Source: Hymenochaete sp. R1
Taxonomy: Eukaryota > Basidiomycota > Agaricomycetes > Hymenochaetales > Hymenochaetaceae
Direction of reading: 5' to 3'
NCBI GenBank assembly: GCA_019400425.1
Contig: JAFREE010000041.1
Location: 111,584 to 175,583, forward strand
DNA: 64,000 nucleotides
Under the pieces are notes generated by a model, which worked only from the letters and a program-made list of their open reading frames with translations, did no database searches and was not told the DNA's origin. Each line of letters starts with the position of its first letter. Position 1 is the stretch's first letter. A program made the position numbers and the translations under genes. Positions 24,897-34,813 of the stretch are shown here, one piece after another.

Positions 24897-27096
24897 TCAA
24901 AGACCCTCTACGAGACCCTGTTCAAATCCTTCCAATAAAACTCCCAGACCCCATGCTCCAGGATCTGGCGGCAACTCCTTTCCTCCCTCAGCGCTCTCGC
25001 TTCCAACATACGTCGCTCTCCCCAACCTCGCCTTCATTCCCTTCGTTTCGTTCGCTCCTTCACGAGCCTTCCTTACTGCTACACTCAAACCTTCTCCATC
25101 CGCGAGAGACGCACAGAATGGTTCGAGTGCATCGACGAGCGTACGATCGCCTGGTCGCGCCGGTGTATAATTTGAGAGAGAAGAGAGAGCACGTTGGGGT
25201 ATGTGCCTTATATCGGGCGTTGGGTCCGAAAATGCGTTGGAAAGAGAGGTAAGGTAAATTCCAAAAACTAGATTATACGTTTGATGGGTGATGAGTTTTT
25301 TTTCGGGATATCGGGAAGAAGGGGAACAGCTCACGAGCACCCAGAGTGCCTCCCATATTATCAACACAGACTTCTGAAAGCTTTGATGCAAGCTCCCTTG
25401 GAGATGAACCGACCAATGAATGTCCGTCGTCCATGTTGCCCAACATTCTTAAAATTGCTGAATGAACGTTTTTCTCAGTTTCGAAACGATTCCTTGTCAA
25501 GCCAAGGATGATGCATTACCTCGAGCCCCACTTGCGTACGTAGTCCCACAGTCACCGTCTCCAACGATCGTATCGAACCGCGTCAAGTCTGCTTCTGCTT
25601 CCAGAACTGCCTCACATGCACGGCGAATACCGCGCTGGATACGCTTCGGCTCTAAATCTAGTGTTTTCCACGAAGGAGAATGGCCTTGAATTTGCTGATC
25701 GGACGAGGAATCGTGAGCAGAAGAAGTGAGATGAAGGTTACGAATTAGATTATTGATCATGCTGGCTTCTGTATCTGTGCCAAGGGGTCGCGATATGCTG
25801 GTAGCTTGCCAGCCTGATTGAACGCCAGTCCACGCGGTAGCCGATGTCGGAGCATCAATGAATGAGAGAATTTCTTGTTCTTGAATGGATGGGCATTCCC
25901 GGGAGGTGGAAGTCAGGTTGAGGATGGAAATGGAGAAACCAGGAGCATTGAGGGAGGTCATGTAAGACGAAAGAAGCACTCGCTCCGGGTGTAGTCGCGA
26001 TTTCGCTGGATCGAAAAGTCAGTTCTTTCGCAGGTTTGATATAATTGGCTAGAGTGAAGGGCAGGGTGCTCACCGAGTTGCTGTAATATCTCATCTACGA
26101 TGGCACTCATCTCCAATGAGGACATCCCGCCCAAGTTATTAACGAACAAGACGATGCAGTCGCCAGGTTGTGCGAAAGCCATTGCACTCTCTTGACTTCC
26201 TCCGTCATCGTTTGTCTTCGAAGCAACTTTCGCTCTGCGAGTCCGACTGGTCATTATCTGCTCAAGCATCTCTTCGATCAACTGGCTCGGATCTTCCGTT
26301 CGCATGCGCCTCACGCCTGTTTCGTTGTGAAGACCCAACCCTAGCTCGCATACCCCATCTTCGATGACGTTTTCCTCAGTAGCTGACCCCAACTTTCTGC
26401 CTGGAATATGGCAGTGTGCCAGCCCAACGCCAATACTCGCGAGGTTCGCAACGACCGCATCTCCCAACGCCTTCAAGTCGTTTAAATCGTACTTCGCATC
26501 TGCGGCTGCACCTAGAATCTTGCACACGAGGATGTTTCCTGCCAAGCCGCGCGCTCCAACAAGTGACGGCCGATCAACCAGAGATATATCATCCGCAACC
26601 ACGACCGTTTCAAGCTCTACCCTCTTCTCAATCCCATCCGATACATTCTCCTTACCCAATACGAACGCTCTCGCCTTCTCAGCCGCCAATCCGAAATTGA
26701 GCCGGTCACCGGTGTAGTTGTTCACGACAAGGAGGACCTTTGCGACTTTCTGGAATGCCAGCGCGAGTTTGATGCATGAGAGGATTTGGGATGAGCTCGG
26801 AGACGCAAAGATGTCTCCTGAGACGGAAGCGGAGAGCATGCCTTTGCCTGTATAGCCTGCGTGGGCCGGTTCATGGCCCGCTCCGCCGCCTGAGATTAAC
26901 GCGACTTTTGCATCGAAATGGGTTACGCTGTAGATGGATTTTGACGCTGTATGTCTGTGATCGATCAGCAATCAAAATCAGATGGTATGTTAGGATCGTG
27001 TACACACAAGCGAATGTCGGGGTTCAAAGCTGTCGCCCCTCTCAAGGCTCTCAAGACGAGTCCTTCCGAGTCATTGAAAACGTGCTTCGTCGTCAT
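24897..27096 (-). CDS. DAK1: Dihydroxyacetone kinase (DAK)
   Basis: Predicted 649 residues in five exons: 27096-27008, 26954-26074, 26005-25520, 25457-25335, 25267-24897; all phases agree. It phosphorylates dihydroxyacetone with ATP, in glycerol/methanol metabolism and detoxification of the ketose. The DhaK domain shows ALISGGGAGHEPAHAGYTGKG (about 44-63), VNNYTGDRLNFGLAAEKA and GLAHCHIPGRK, which carries the histidine region that holds the substrate. The C-terminal DhaL domain has FDTIVGDGDCGTTYASGARG, whose aspartates bind Mg-ATP, then DNMGGTLGALFGIYLTSL. Single-chain DhaK-DhaL fusion using ATP is the normal fungal form. The length is somewhat above yeast Dak1/Dak2 (~585-590 aa). It is cytosolic with no targeting signal seen. 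It lies between the MFS gene and the unknown tandem family, all on the minus strand. Confidence 0.93.
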
Positions 27097-27833
27097 AGCC
27101 AACAGCCAGAAACCAACTTCAGTACAGAACGCAGAAGAATAGATGAATGAAAAACGACAGGAAAGGATACAGGATACATAGTCTCAAACTGGGCTTGCTT
27201 TCACATTGCACTGAGTAAGTTGTGGGATCGCATGACGTCGACGACTAGGAGAGAAGTCAAGTGATTTACCCAGTGACTCTGCCGTTCTATTGGAGTGTCG
27301 GAGTTTGTTGTCTGTACATCTTCATGTACATGAGGGAGCTGGTCACTAGGTGCTGGCAGATGATTTTTTGCATTAGAGTACCAGGTCAACCGTTTTGGTC
27401 GAGTCGAGCCGATGCCCAACAGGCCCGGAGTTCATCCTATGTCGATCGACGGGCGGCAAGGCCATCTTTTTCCTTTTAAATTATTCCACGTTCTTACGCT
27501 GTACTGTCATGCGCTTGCTTCGACAAATCCACTTGATATAACCCGCACAATCATGGACTTGTAAACTTGGATATTCAAGATTAATTGTATGCTGTGTCTG
27601 TGCCAAATTATTATGTAAATACAGCACAGACGAATCTAAGAGAATCTTGACATTTACTCATGTACAACGATGCTAGTTAATTGAATTCAAGCCTATGTGA
27701 TGTTCACAACGAACAGGTCTCGTATGATCACCATTGTCACGGACCAATCACCTCACATAAAATTGGTCAAAGAAGAACCGAGTCTGGTTTAAATTTAGCT
27801 TATAGCAAGGGAAAGGAAAAACGCAAGGGAATC
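27097..27833. other. Intergenic, DAK promoter and 3' flank of family copy A
   Basis: 737 bases without a supportable gene. The part next to 27097 should hold the kinase promoter. The part near 27834 may include a final small exon of copy A if an alternative splice at GTAAGA (~27838) is used. Confidence 0.5.
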
Positions 27834-29142
27834 TTACATGCGCTCAATATCCTCGAGAACCGGCTCAGGATTCGACAAATCGACGGTTTCCTCCAATTTA
27901 CCCTCATATATTGCAGACCGAAGCTTTTCATGCCATGCCTGGACCTTCTGTAGCACCTCGGGTGTTTCGGCGCCCCAGAGCCAAAGTGTGCACTTATTTT
28001 TGCAAATACCTCTAGCCTGAATTCTTCTAATTTTGGTGTAAGCCTCCTTGATGGACTCGTTCTGTTCAGAGAGGCGAGGGTCCGTCTTCGATCGATCCTT
28101 GGCGATACCTTCCATAACGGCTATGCTATTCTTTATAAGCACATTCCACTCAAAACTTTGGCGCTGCTGGTCCCATTCCCAGAATCGCAGCTCTGCAATT
28201 TCTTTCCAGTTCTTACCTTTCTCCCGCTCTTTCCAATGCTTGATCTCTTCTGGAACACGCTTGAGCCATAACAAAGCAGCATCCACGTCTTCATTGGAGG
28301 CAGCAGAAGTTTTGCGGAGTTTCTCGATCTCTTCGCTTGCTTTATGTGCTCTCCGACGCAATGCTATTTTTGCTGCCCTAACTCTCTTGTACTCTTTATC
28401 AACCTCTGGAGCTCCTGTATTATATCGAGGTTTTGCGTTCTTCGGGATCTCTCCATCAGAGTCTTGTTCTGGCATTTCGCGCTTAAGATCAAGTTCCTGC
28501 TGGCGCTGCCTAACAATGTTAGCACTTTCTTGAACTTCAAATTTCCAATAACCAATCTCATCTTTCTCTGTCACGAGAAGTCAGCGCCGAGCGTGAACAT
28601 ATAGAAATACAGCAAGGAAAGAACGACAGGCGCTCACTGAATGGGTTCGATTTTGATGTAAGCGAGCTCCGAGTCGTTTCTGACGGTAATAAACCATTCA
28701 GTTCCTGTAGCATTACATCTGCTGCAGTGTCGGTCAGCTCATCAAGAAATTCCCGTGCTCGAGTTTGGCGAAGCTTCAGTGCAGCTCTGGCATTGTACAT
28801 GGGCATGCTAACTTTCCTTAGCGCTGTGCCATCGCGCGAGGGTTTGTCGGTGACTTCCCATTCAGACTTTTCAGTCCGGTATGCTTTTTCGGCTTCCCCA
28901 ACAGAGCGTTGAGCTTTTCGTAGCTCCTCAATCCAGCCTTCCACCGTCGTAGGCCAGAACCAATCTTCGTCTGTTCCTGTCAAATGCAACGTTAAATTCT
29001 TTAACGGCTAGATGTGTGTCATAGTAGACTAATGCGTACCGGAGGACTCGGCGTCGCCGGCCACCCTCTTAGAAGGTCGACTATTCGGCACACCTGCTGC
29101 CTCGGTCGGCTTTCTCTTGAATAAAGAGCCTTGATTTGACAT
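27834..29142 (-). CDS. Tandem unknown family, copy A
   Basis: Predicted 391 residues in exons 29142-29040, 28976-28638 and 28567-27834. I do not recognise the family. The N-terminus is basic and NLS-like (SLFKRKPTEAAG, SRPSKRVAG). It is followed by FWPTTVEGWIEELRKAQ, a charged helical stretch, REFLDELTD, and the NPF motif that ends exon 2. The last exon starts DEIGYWKFEVQES and carries long Glu/Lys/Arg-rich heptad-like helices, then the core shared by all copies: REKGKNWKEIAELRFWEWD, DPRLSEQNESIKEAY, and a Trp-containing TLWLWGAETPEVLQKV segment. There is no signal peptide, TM or catalytic signature. The C-terminus is either ERM-stop, as given, or, if GTAAGA near 27838 is a donor as in copy B, a further exon ending LGSSLTNFM. 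Introns 1 and 2 match copies B and C in position and phase. Confidence 0.75.
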
Positions 29143-29243
29143 GACTGTATATTTGGGGGTATGTTGTGCGGCCTGTTGCTTTAGATGATACGAGAGGAGA
29201 GAAGTACAAACAAGCCAGCAAAGCACGCTTTGCCCTTTGAACT

Positions 29244-29289
29244 CCCTTCGCTTCATCGACTTTGCCGGGCTTATTCCAAGACAAAGTCC
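29244..29289 (-). promoter_or_regulatory. Shared upstream block, copy A
   Basis: This block (plus-strand core cttcatcgactttgcc ... caaagt) is clearly similar to the one before copy C and more weakly to that before copy B. Its actttgcc core lies about 117 bases upstream of the copy A ATG. It may be a conserved promoter element or simply duplicated flank. Confidence 0.45.
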
Positions 29290-29439
29290 TCAGGTTCTCC
29301 TGGTCTTAGAAATTCCCGGGCTTCAAGCGGCCGAAACCTCCCCCTTCTTTAAGATTGGTCCAGGCTTAAACAATACCCAGATCATTGTCGTAGGCAACAG
29401 GCGCTTTGCGGGTTTCTCAAGCTCTCGCTGACTCACCGC

Positions 29440-29928
29440 CCATCGAACTTTTGCATCCTTTTCCGGTATCACCATTAGAACCTCGTTCTGGCATTTTGCG
29501 CTTAAGATTGAGTTCTTGTTGGCGATGCTTTACCATGTTGGCACTTTCTCAAAGTATGAATTTCCAACGATCAATCCCACTCCCTCCTATCACAGACGTT
29601 AGCATCAGACGAAAAAGAGAGAGAAGACGACATTTCATGCTCACCAAAAGCGTTCAGTTCGACGGTAACAAGTCGTGCGGCTCCTGGAAATGGGTACAGA
29701 GTGTCGTGCGCCGTTACGTAGCTCGTCAAGAAAAACTGCGGCTCGAGTTTGACGAGATTTCGACCTGTCCGAGTCTTGCGTTGTGTGGATATCCCTATTA
29801 GCCTTTCACAGTATCGCGCCACCGCGCGCGAGCCTGTCGGTGTCCTCCGAATTATGCCTTCCAGCCCAATATGCCTCTTCGGATTCCCTTACGGAACGTT
29901 GAGTGATTAGTAGGTCATGATTGGGAGT
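29440..29928 (-). pseudogene. Decayed fourth copy of the tandem family
   Basis: The plus-strand text resembles copies A and C in several blocks in the right order. Around 29925 there is tcatgattgggagtatgatg, matching the start-codon neighbourhood of copy C. At ~29850-29910 sequence resembles the exon 2 helix (tgcctcttcgg...ttacggaacgttgag). At ~29700-29760 tagctcgtcaagaaaaa...ctcgag matches the FLDEL segment. At ~29490-29570 the start of the third exon is visible (ctggcattttgcgcttaag, gagttcttgttggcgatg). Most of exon 1 after the ATG and nearly all of the conserved C-terminal core are missing, and no continuous frame spans the blocks. It is therefore a truncated, broken relic. Confidence 0.7.
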
Positions 29929-30849
29929 ATGATGAGAAAGTCGCCGTCCGAGATAATACGGGGAGAAGGAAGTCAAAATAGACTAGCAAAGCAAGCCTCT
30001 CCCATAAAAATTTCTTCTCAACGTCCACTTTACTTTTATCAAAATAGTCAGCCGTTGGGAACATGAATGTCGCGGTGGAGGATTGGTAGGCGGGAACCAC
30101 GGGCGGAAGCCATATTGGACTGCCGCCTGCCGGCTTCGGCTTCTGAATTTCCGGATCGGGCCCAAGGGTGTCCAGCCAGCCAAATTCGTCTTGCGCAACT
30201 TCATCCACTCGGACCACTCCATGCTCTCCTTTCCACGTTCCAACGCGTCTTTCCGAGGGATTGAGCATGTCATGGCGCGTGAAAGAAGAAATCATCCTCG
30301 ACGTTGTTCCCTGCAATACCGTCTCACATTAGGAACCGGTGCGCAAACGCGCTTCGACTTATGAGTGGCACTTTGTCGTCGAGATAGGCATGCTACACGC
30401 TACCTTGCACCCATCAAAACTCGAGTGGAAGTTGGTCTCGGAAGATGGGGATAAGGGTAACGAGAAGGAGCAACTGCTTTGATGAGAACGAGAATGAGGA
30501 GCAGGTCAAACATCAAACTGGTCCGCACTTTTCTCCTTCTCAAATCTTACGGACAGACACTTTTGGGCTCAGGATAGTCAGCTCCGTCTTATGCAATCGT
30601 TTAAACGTAGACCGCTCGGAATATCGACGCGCAATCGCAAACCTGCTTCATTGAAGTCCATTGAAGGCTCAGAGCGTATTACACGAGCTAGCAAATATAG
30701 GAATAGAGTCAAGACAAATGAAAGACAGTTTTTCATTCAGCTATATCAGAACTAATTGGTTAAATTCAAAGTCACACTTTCAATCACAGAACTCGTATTA
30801 GTGCTTGGTCAAATTTATGATCTCTATTTGTTCCCATCATCTGACCGAC
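29929..30849. other. Intergenic with an unassigned open frame
   Basis: The first ~130 bases are probably the relic's old promoter. A minus-strand frame at 29915-30316 contains GTWKGEHGVVRVDEVAQDEF and PEIQKPKPAGGSPIWLPPVV, which look more protein-like than average, but I recognise no family, start context or partner exons. It could be a fragment of an unrelated gene. From ~30320 to 30849 I see nothing supportable. Confidence 0.4.
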
Positions 30850-32232
30850 TTACAGATAATTCTCTGGATAGACTAAAGACTAATTGGCAGTGTTAGTCGG
30901 CGGTAACACAGCTACGGAATGACACTTACATCCTCAATATCATCAAAATTTGGGAAAGTATCAGAAAGATCTGCTCTTCCTTTTCCTTTCTTATCTCGAA
31001 GATGCTTGGCATGCCACTCTTTAATAATTGTCCATAGCTCAGGCTTCTCACTTTGCCAGAGGCGAAGGGTATGCTTCTCTGTATTATGACCTCTGTTCCG
31101 AAGATTGTTTATATCGGCATATGCTCTCTTGATAGTTCTGTTCTGTTCAGAGAGGCGAGGATCGACCTGCAAATCTTCGCCAGCAATTCCCAGTCCGATG
31201 GCGATACTATCCTTCACAGTTGTATTCCATTCAAGGCTTTGCCGTAGTTCGTCCCATTCTTTGAAACGTAGTTCTGCGATCTCCTTCAAGCTCTTACCCT
31301 TCTCCCGGTCATTCAATTCTTTGCGACGTTCGCTTAACTTCCCTTCTGCATCAGGAAGAAGACAGTCGATCCATGCGAGCGCCTTATCAAGTAAGTTTTC
31401 TTCCTCTATCGAGATGGTGGGTTTATTACGCTTGAACTCCAATGCCTCACGCGCTTTAGCCGCACGTCTGTTCAATCTCTTTCTCGCTGTCTGGGCTGGA
31501 ATGAACCACTCGGAAACGGCCTTGTCTTTCATTGTATAGCGTGGCTTGTCGTCACTTGGAACATCTTCGTCAAAGTCTGGTTTTAGGGCTCCACGCTCGA
31601 TGTGGAGCTCCCTCAGACGTTGCTTCCATTCATTATGGCACTGCTGAACATCATACTTCCAGTACTCGATGCTGTCCGCCTCTGTAAAAAAAGATTAACC
31701 TTTGAACAAGACTGAGGCCCGTATAAATAGCTGAACGTTACTTACGGAATGGATTCTCGGGTTTGTTCGAAGGCAGGAGTGAGGACAGGCTCTCGTGCAC
31801 GGCATCCTGTTCTTCGTTGTTCAACTCCGCAAGAAAGTCCTTGGCTCGAGACTGCCAGCGGGTCAGCCTCCTTCTGACAGCACTTTTCTTTTTTCTGGCT
31901 GTCTTCAACTCCTCCTCGTCTACTTGCTCACCTGCAAGGCGCCGTCTTTGCTGTAAAGAATCGTATGCTTCCCCAGCAGAACGTGCGTCTGCATGCTTTA
32001 CTTGAAGAACATCAATCCAGCCTTCTGCTGTCGTCGGCAAACCCACCCTCTCCTCTGCTTCCTTTTCATCTGCTTATACGAATGGCATGGAGTTATTGCA
32101 TGGGTGTGACTGTAGAAAGAGAGAATACGTACCACTGAGGTCTGCATCTGACTGTTCACGCTTCCGAGACTTGGTGCCCTGTTCTTCCTCACTGATAGGA
32201 GCCTTTCTTTTCTGAGATCCTCTTCTGGGCAT
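30850..32232 (-). CDS. Tandem unknown family, copy B
   Basis: Predicted 402 residues in four exons: 32232-32133, 32072-31746, 31681-30930 and 30879-30850. A slightly shorter exon 2 starting at 32069 is also in frame. The N-terminus is basic and NLS-like (RRGSQKRKAPI, KSRKREQSD). Then come LPTTAEGWIDVLQVK, KDFLAELNN and the NPF junction, ADSIEYWKYDVQQ, charged helices, and the shared core REKGKSLKEIAELRFKEWDE, DPRLSEQNRTIKRAYADIN and KHTLRLWQSEKPELW. The last exon encodes SLVYPENYL; its intron (GTAAGT...TTAG, 50 bases, with a CTAAC-type branch site) sits right after the acidic DDIED. It is the most diverged copy in the N-terminal half. Function is unknown; coiled-coil and possibly nuclear is inference from composition only. 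Confidence 0.78.
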
Positions 32233-32965
32233 GCTTTGTGTCAATGAAAACCCCGAGGCAAGTCACTGTTGGTTATGGATGGAAATAGACAATGGGCTCC
32301 AGACAGGGTAAAAATCTCTACCTTGCTCTAGGTTAGCTTTGCTGCATCCATCCAAGTTTGCAAACCGCAGCTTGCGAGTCCACTTTTCTCCCTTTCGAAC
32401 TTACTCGGAACGAGCCCTTTTGACAGGCCCATGGTGATACTGGTGCTTCATACACGTAAAATTGAGTCGATTAATGAAGCATCGGGGCGAAAATATCATT
32501 TAATGCGTGGGAAAGAAATGACTCATTGTGAGGGAATTGAAAAGCTGCTCAGGTGCTCGAAACGTCAATCTGCTTCAAGTTGTGATTCTTAGTAAAAAGG
32601 AAGCTTTTGCTTGGTACATGGTCAATAGGATTTGACGTTGTCCGGGACGCATATTGAGTGATACTGCCTCCTGCGAGTGACCATCAAGCATAAGTAGGTC
32701 CAAACAATAGGAATAGAAGCGATTTTTTCTTTTACTAAAAATTATATATTACTGTAGTCACTATTTGTAATCACTAATGAGCGCTGAACTATTAAGAGGA
32801 TAAGTCGCAAGGGTTGGTGACTGATGCAAGAAAATCAAGTTTGACTACTTTCGAGCGCATTACTACTAGTACCTTCAATGGTCCTTCATAAGCAACAATT
32901 AATGATCGAAAAGTACTCGCGAAAAACGTACAAGCATGCGCTATTGTCCTGCATTGTACCCCGTG
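32233..32965. other. Intergenic between family copies B and C
   Basis: 733 bases with no supportable gene. The left part is the copy B promoter and includes the shared block near 32336-32368. The rest is AT-rich and contains the 3' flank of copy C. Confidence 0.5.
32336..32368 (-). promoter_or_regulatory. Shared upstream block, copy B (diverged)
   Basis: The plus-strand text gctttgctgcatccatccaa followed by gtttgcaaa aligns with actttgccacatcaattcca...tgcaaa upstream of copy C. It lies about 104 bases upstream of the copy B ATG. It is weaker than the A/C match. Confidence 0.35.
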
Positions 32966-34345
32966 CTAAAATCCAAAGTGATATATGAACTAGTCCGAGG
33001 TCAGTAAATTCTGTAATGACGACAGGTGATAAAAGAAAGGTGACATACATCCTCTTCAGTCTCCAGAACTGGTGCCGCGCTGGGAAAATCTACGACTACG
33101 TTCCCCTTTCTCGCTAGTACTAAGATATCATTGTGCCACTCGGTGATGAGAGCCCATAAATCCGGTCTCTCATTTTCCCAAAGCCGAGGAGTGTGCTTCT
33201 CCGTATCCTTGCCTCTGCTACGAAGATTAACGATATCCTTATAGACGTCCTTGATATTCTTGTTCAGCTCAGAGAGGCGAGGATCCGTTTTCAGGTCTTC
33301 TCCAATGATTTTCAAGTCTTGCGCCACGACATTCCTAATATGCACATGCCACTCGAAGTTTCGCCGCAGCCTGTCCCATTGTTGAAATCGTAGTTCCGCG
33401 ATCTCTTTTAAGCTTTTGCCCCTTTCCCGCATCTGCGGAGGGCCAGTATGGGTATACCCTTCCTCTATGCTGCACAACCAAGCAATTGCAACATTCACTT
33501 CCTCGTCCGACGTACCAGGCGCTTTGCGAATATCCGCGATTTCCTTCTTAGCTTCCGTTACACTGTGCAATAGCGCACTCCTTGCTTTTCTATGCCTTTC
33601 GTACTCCGTTGCAACTTCAGGTGACGTCAATTTCCATCGAGGCTTTGCGCCCTCTGGAATTTCGCCACCGGAAGCTGGGTTTGGTACTTCCCGCTTAATA
33701 TCGAGTTCTCGCTGATATTGCTTAACTTTGTCGATATGCTGCTGAATTTTATACTTACAATAATCAATGTCGCTCATGCCTATCATTCATGTCATTCTCG
33801 AGGGCGAAAGATAAGAATGATCAAAGCTCACCAAACGGGTTCGTTTTCGTTGATACCAAGTCATGCAGTTCCTGCCAATGTGGCACTGTGTCCCGCGCGG
33901 TGCTGCCCACTGGCAGCTCATCGAGAAACTTTGCAGCTTGTGCCTTACGACGATCCAATTTGGCTCTGAGATTGTAAATCAAGCGGTACGCCTTATGAAG
34001 TGCTCCCTTATCGCGAGTAGACTCGTCGAGGGCGTCCCATTCACGCTTCTTAGTTGGGTACACTTCTTCGGCCTCCTTAAGCTCATCTCGAGTAGTTCGT
34101 AGCTCCTTGATCCAGCCTTCTATTGTCGTAGGCCAATAAAAGCCTTCATCCGCCTTCAACGAGTTGTCTAATAGATATAATGTCAGTTTCTTGTTCCCTC
34201 GCATCCATGTCCGTATTCGTATCATTTGGGAGGGGGAGGGGGAGGGGGAGGGGGACATACCAGAGGAACCAGGAGCTACCCTCTTGGAAAGTCTACCAGT
34301 CGCATCAGTAGCTTTTCTCTTCGTCCCAGAGCCTTGACTCGCCAT
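32966..34345 (-). CDS. Tandem unknown family, copy C
   Basis: Predicted 391 residues in exons 34345-34261, 34167-33832, 33779-33049 and a small last exon. The last intron has two possible acceptors: 59 bases, giving exon 32989-32966 (FIYHFGF), or 38 bases, giving 33010-32990 (NLLTSD). I prefer the longer, more usual length. The N-terminus MASQGSGTKRKATDATGRLS resembles copy A. Exon 2 encodes YWPTTIEGWIKELR, AAKFLDELPV and NPF. Exon 3 encodes IDYCKYKIQQHID, VKQYQRELDIKRE, then REKGKSLKEIAELRFQQWDR, DPRLSELNKNIKDVYKDIVN and KHTPRLWENERPDLW. Intron 1 (34260-34168, 93 bases) is frame-neutral and has no stop, so retention would insert 31 residues. Function is unknown. Confidence 0.77.
34228..34254. 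repeat. GGGGGA tandem repeat in intron 1 of copy C
   Basis: Four perfect gggggA units lie just inside the 5' end of the intron (CCCCCT on the coding strand). Read through, they encode a short Ser-Pro repeat. Confidence 0.85.
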
Positions 34346-34448
34346 GATTGGGAATGTGATGGGTGTATTATGCGAATTCTTGCTAGAGGATAGAAGAAGG
34401 GTGAAAGGTGAAGAATGGTCAAGCATAGTGAACTTCGCCATATAAATC

Positions 34449-34492
34449 GCCTCCGCTTCGTCAACTTTGCCACATCAATTCCAATGCAAAGT
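34449..34492 (-). promoter_or_regulatory. Shared upstream block, copy C
   Basis: The plus-strand core cttcgtcaactttgcc ... caaagt is very similar to the block at 29244-29289 upstream of copy A. Its actttgcc core is about 119 bases upstream of the copy C ATG, nearly the same distance as in copy A. Confidence 0.45.
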
Positions 34493-34813
34493 ATTTTGTA
34501 ATCGTAGCAGAGATTTAGCCCCGCAGCACCTGCAGAATTCTTTGAGAGATCGAGCAGGAAAGTACTTGTTGAGACCATGAGCGTCAAGGGCAGAAAAGAG
34601 GGAAGAGGGAAAAAAGGCAGTCTGTAGGCGAAGTCTTTTGCCGGTCCCGACTGTGTTTGTTTGTCATTCTTTGTTCCGTTCAATGGGCGTTTCCAAAGTA
34701 ATATACATCAAAAGAATACATGACGAGAAAAGGAATCTCAAATTTACTTCATCTGCCTAGGCATTTCTCCGTTTCATTGATTATACCTTCATTACGATGC
34801 TGTTGTTCATAGT
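34493..34813. other. Intergenic, copy C upstream / MFS copy 2 3' flank
   Basis: 321 bases with no supportable gene. They hold the distal copy C upstream sequence and the 3' flank of the second MFS gene. Confidence 0.5.

Noticed and set aside
27838..28604. Plus-strand frames antisense to family copy A
   Set aside because: The minus strand carries conserved, spliced paralogous exons; the plus-strand frames are shadows and differ between copies.
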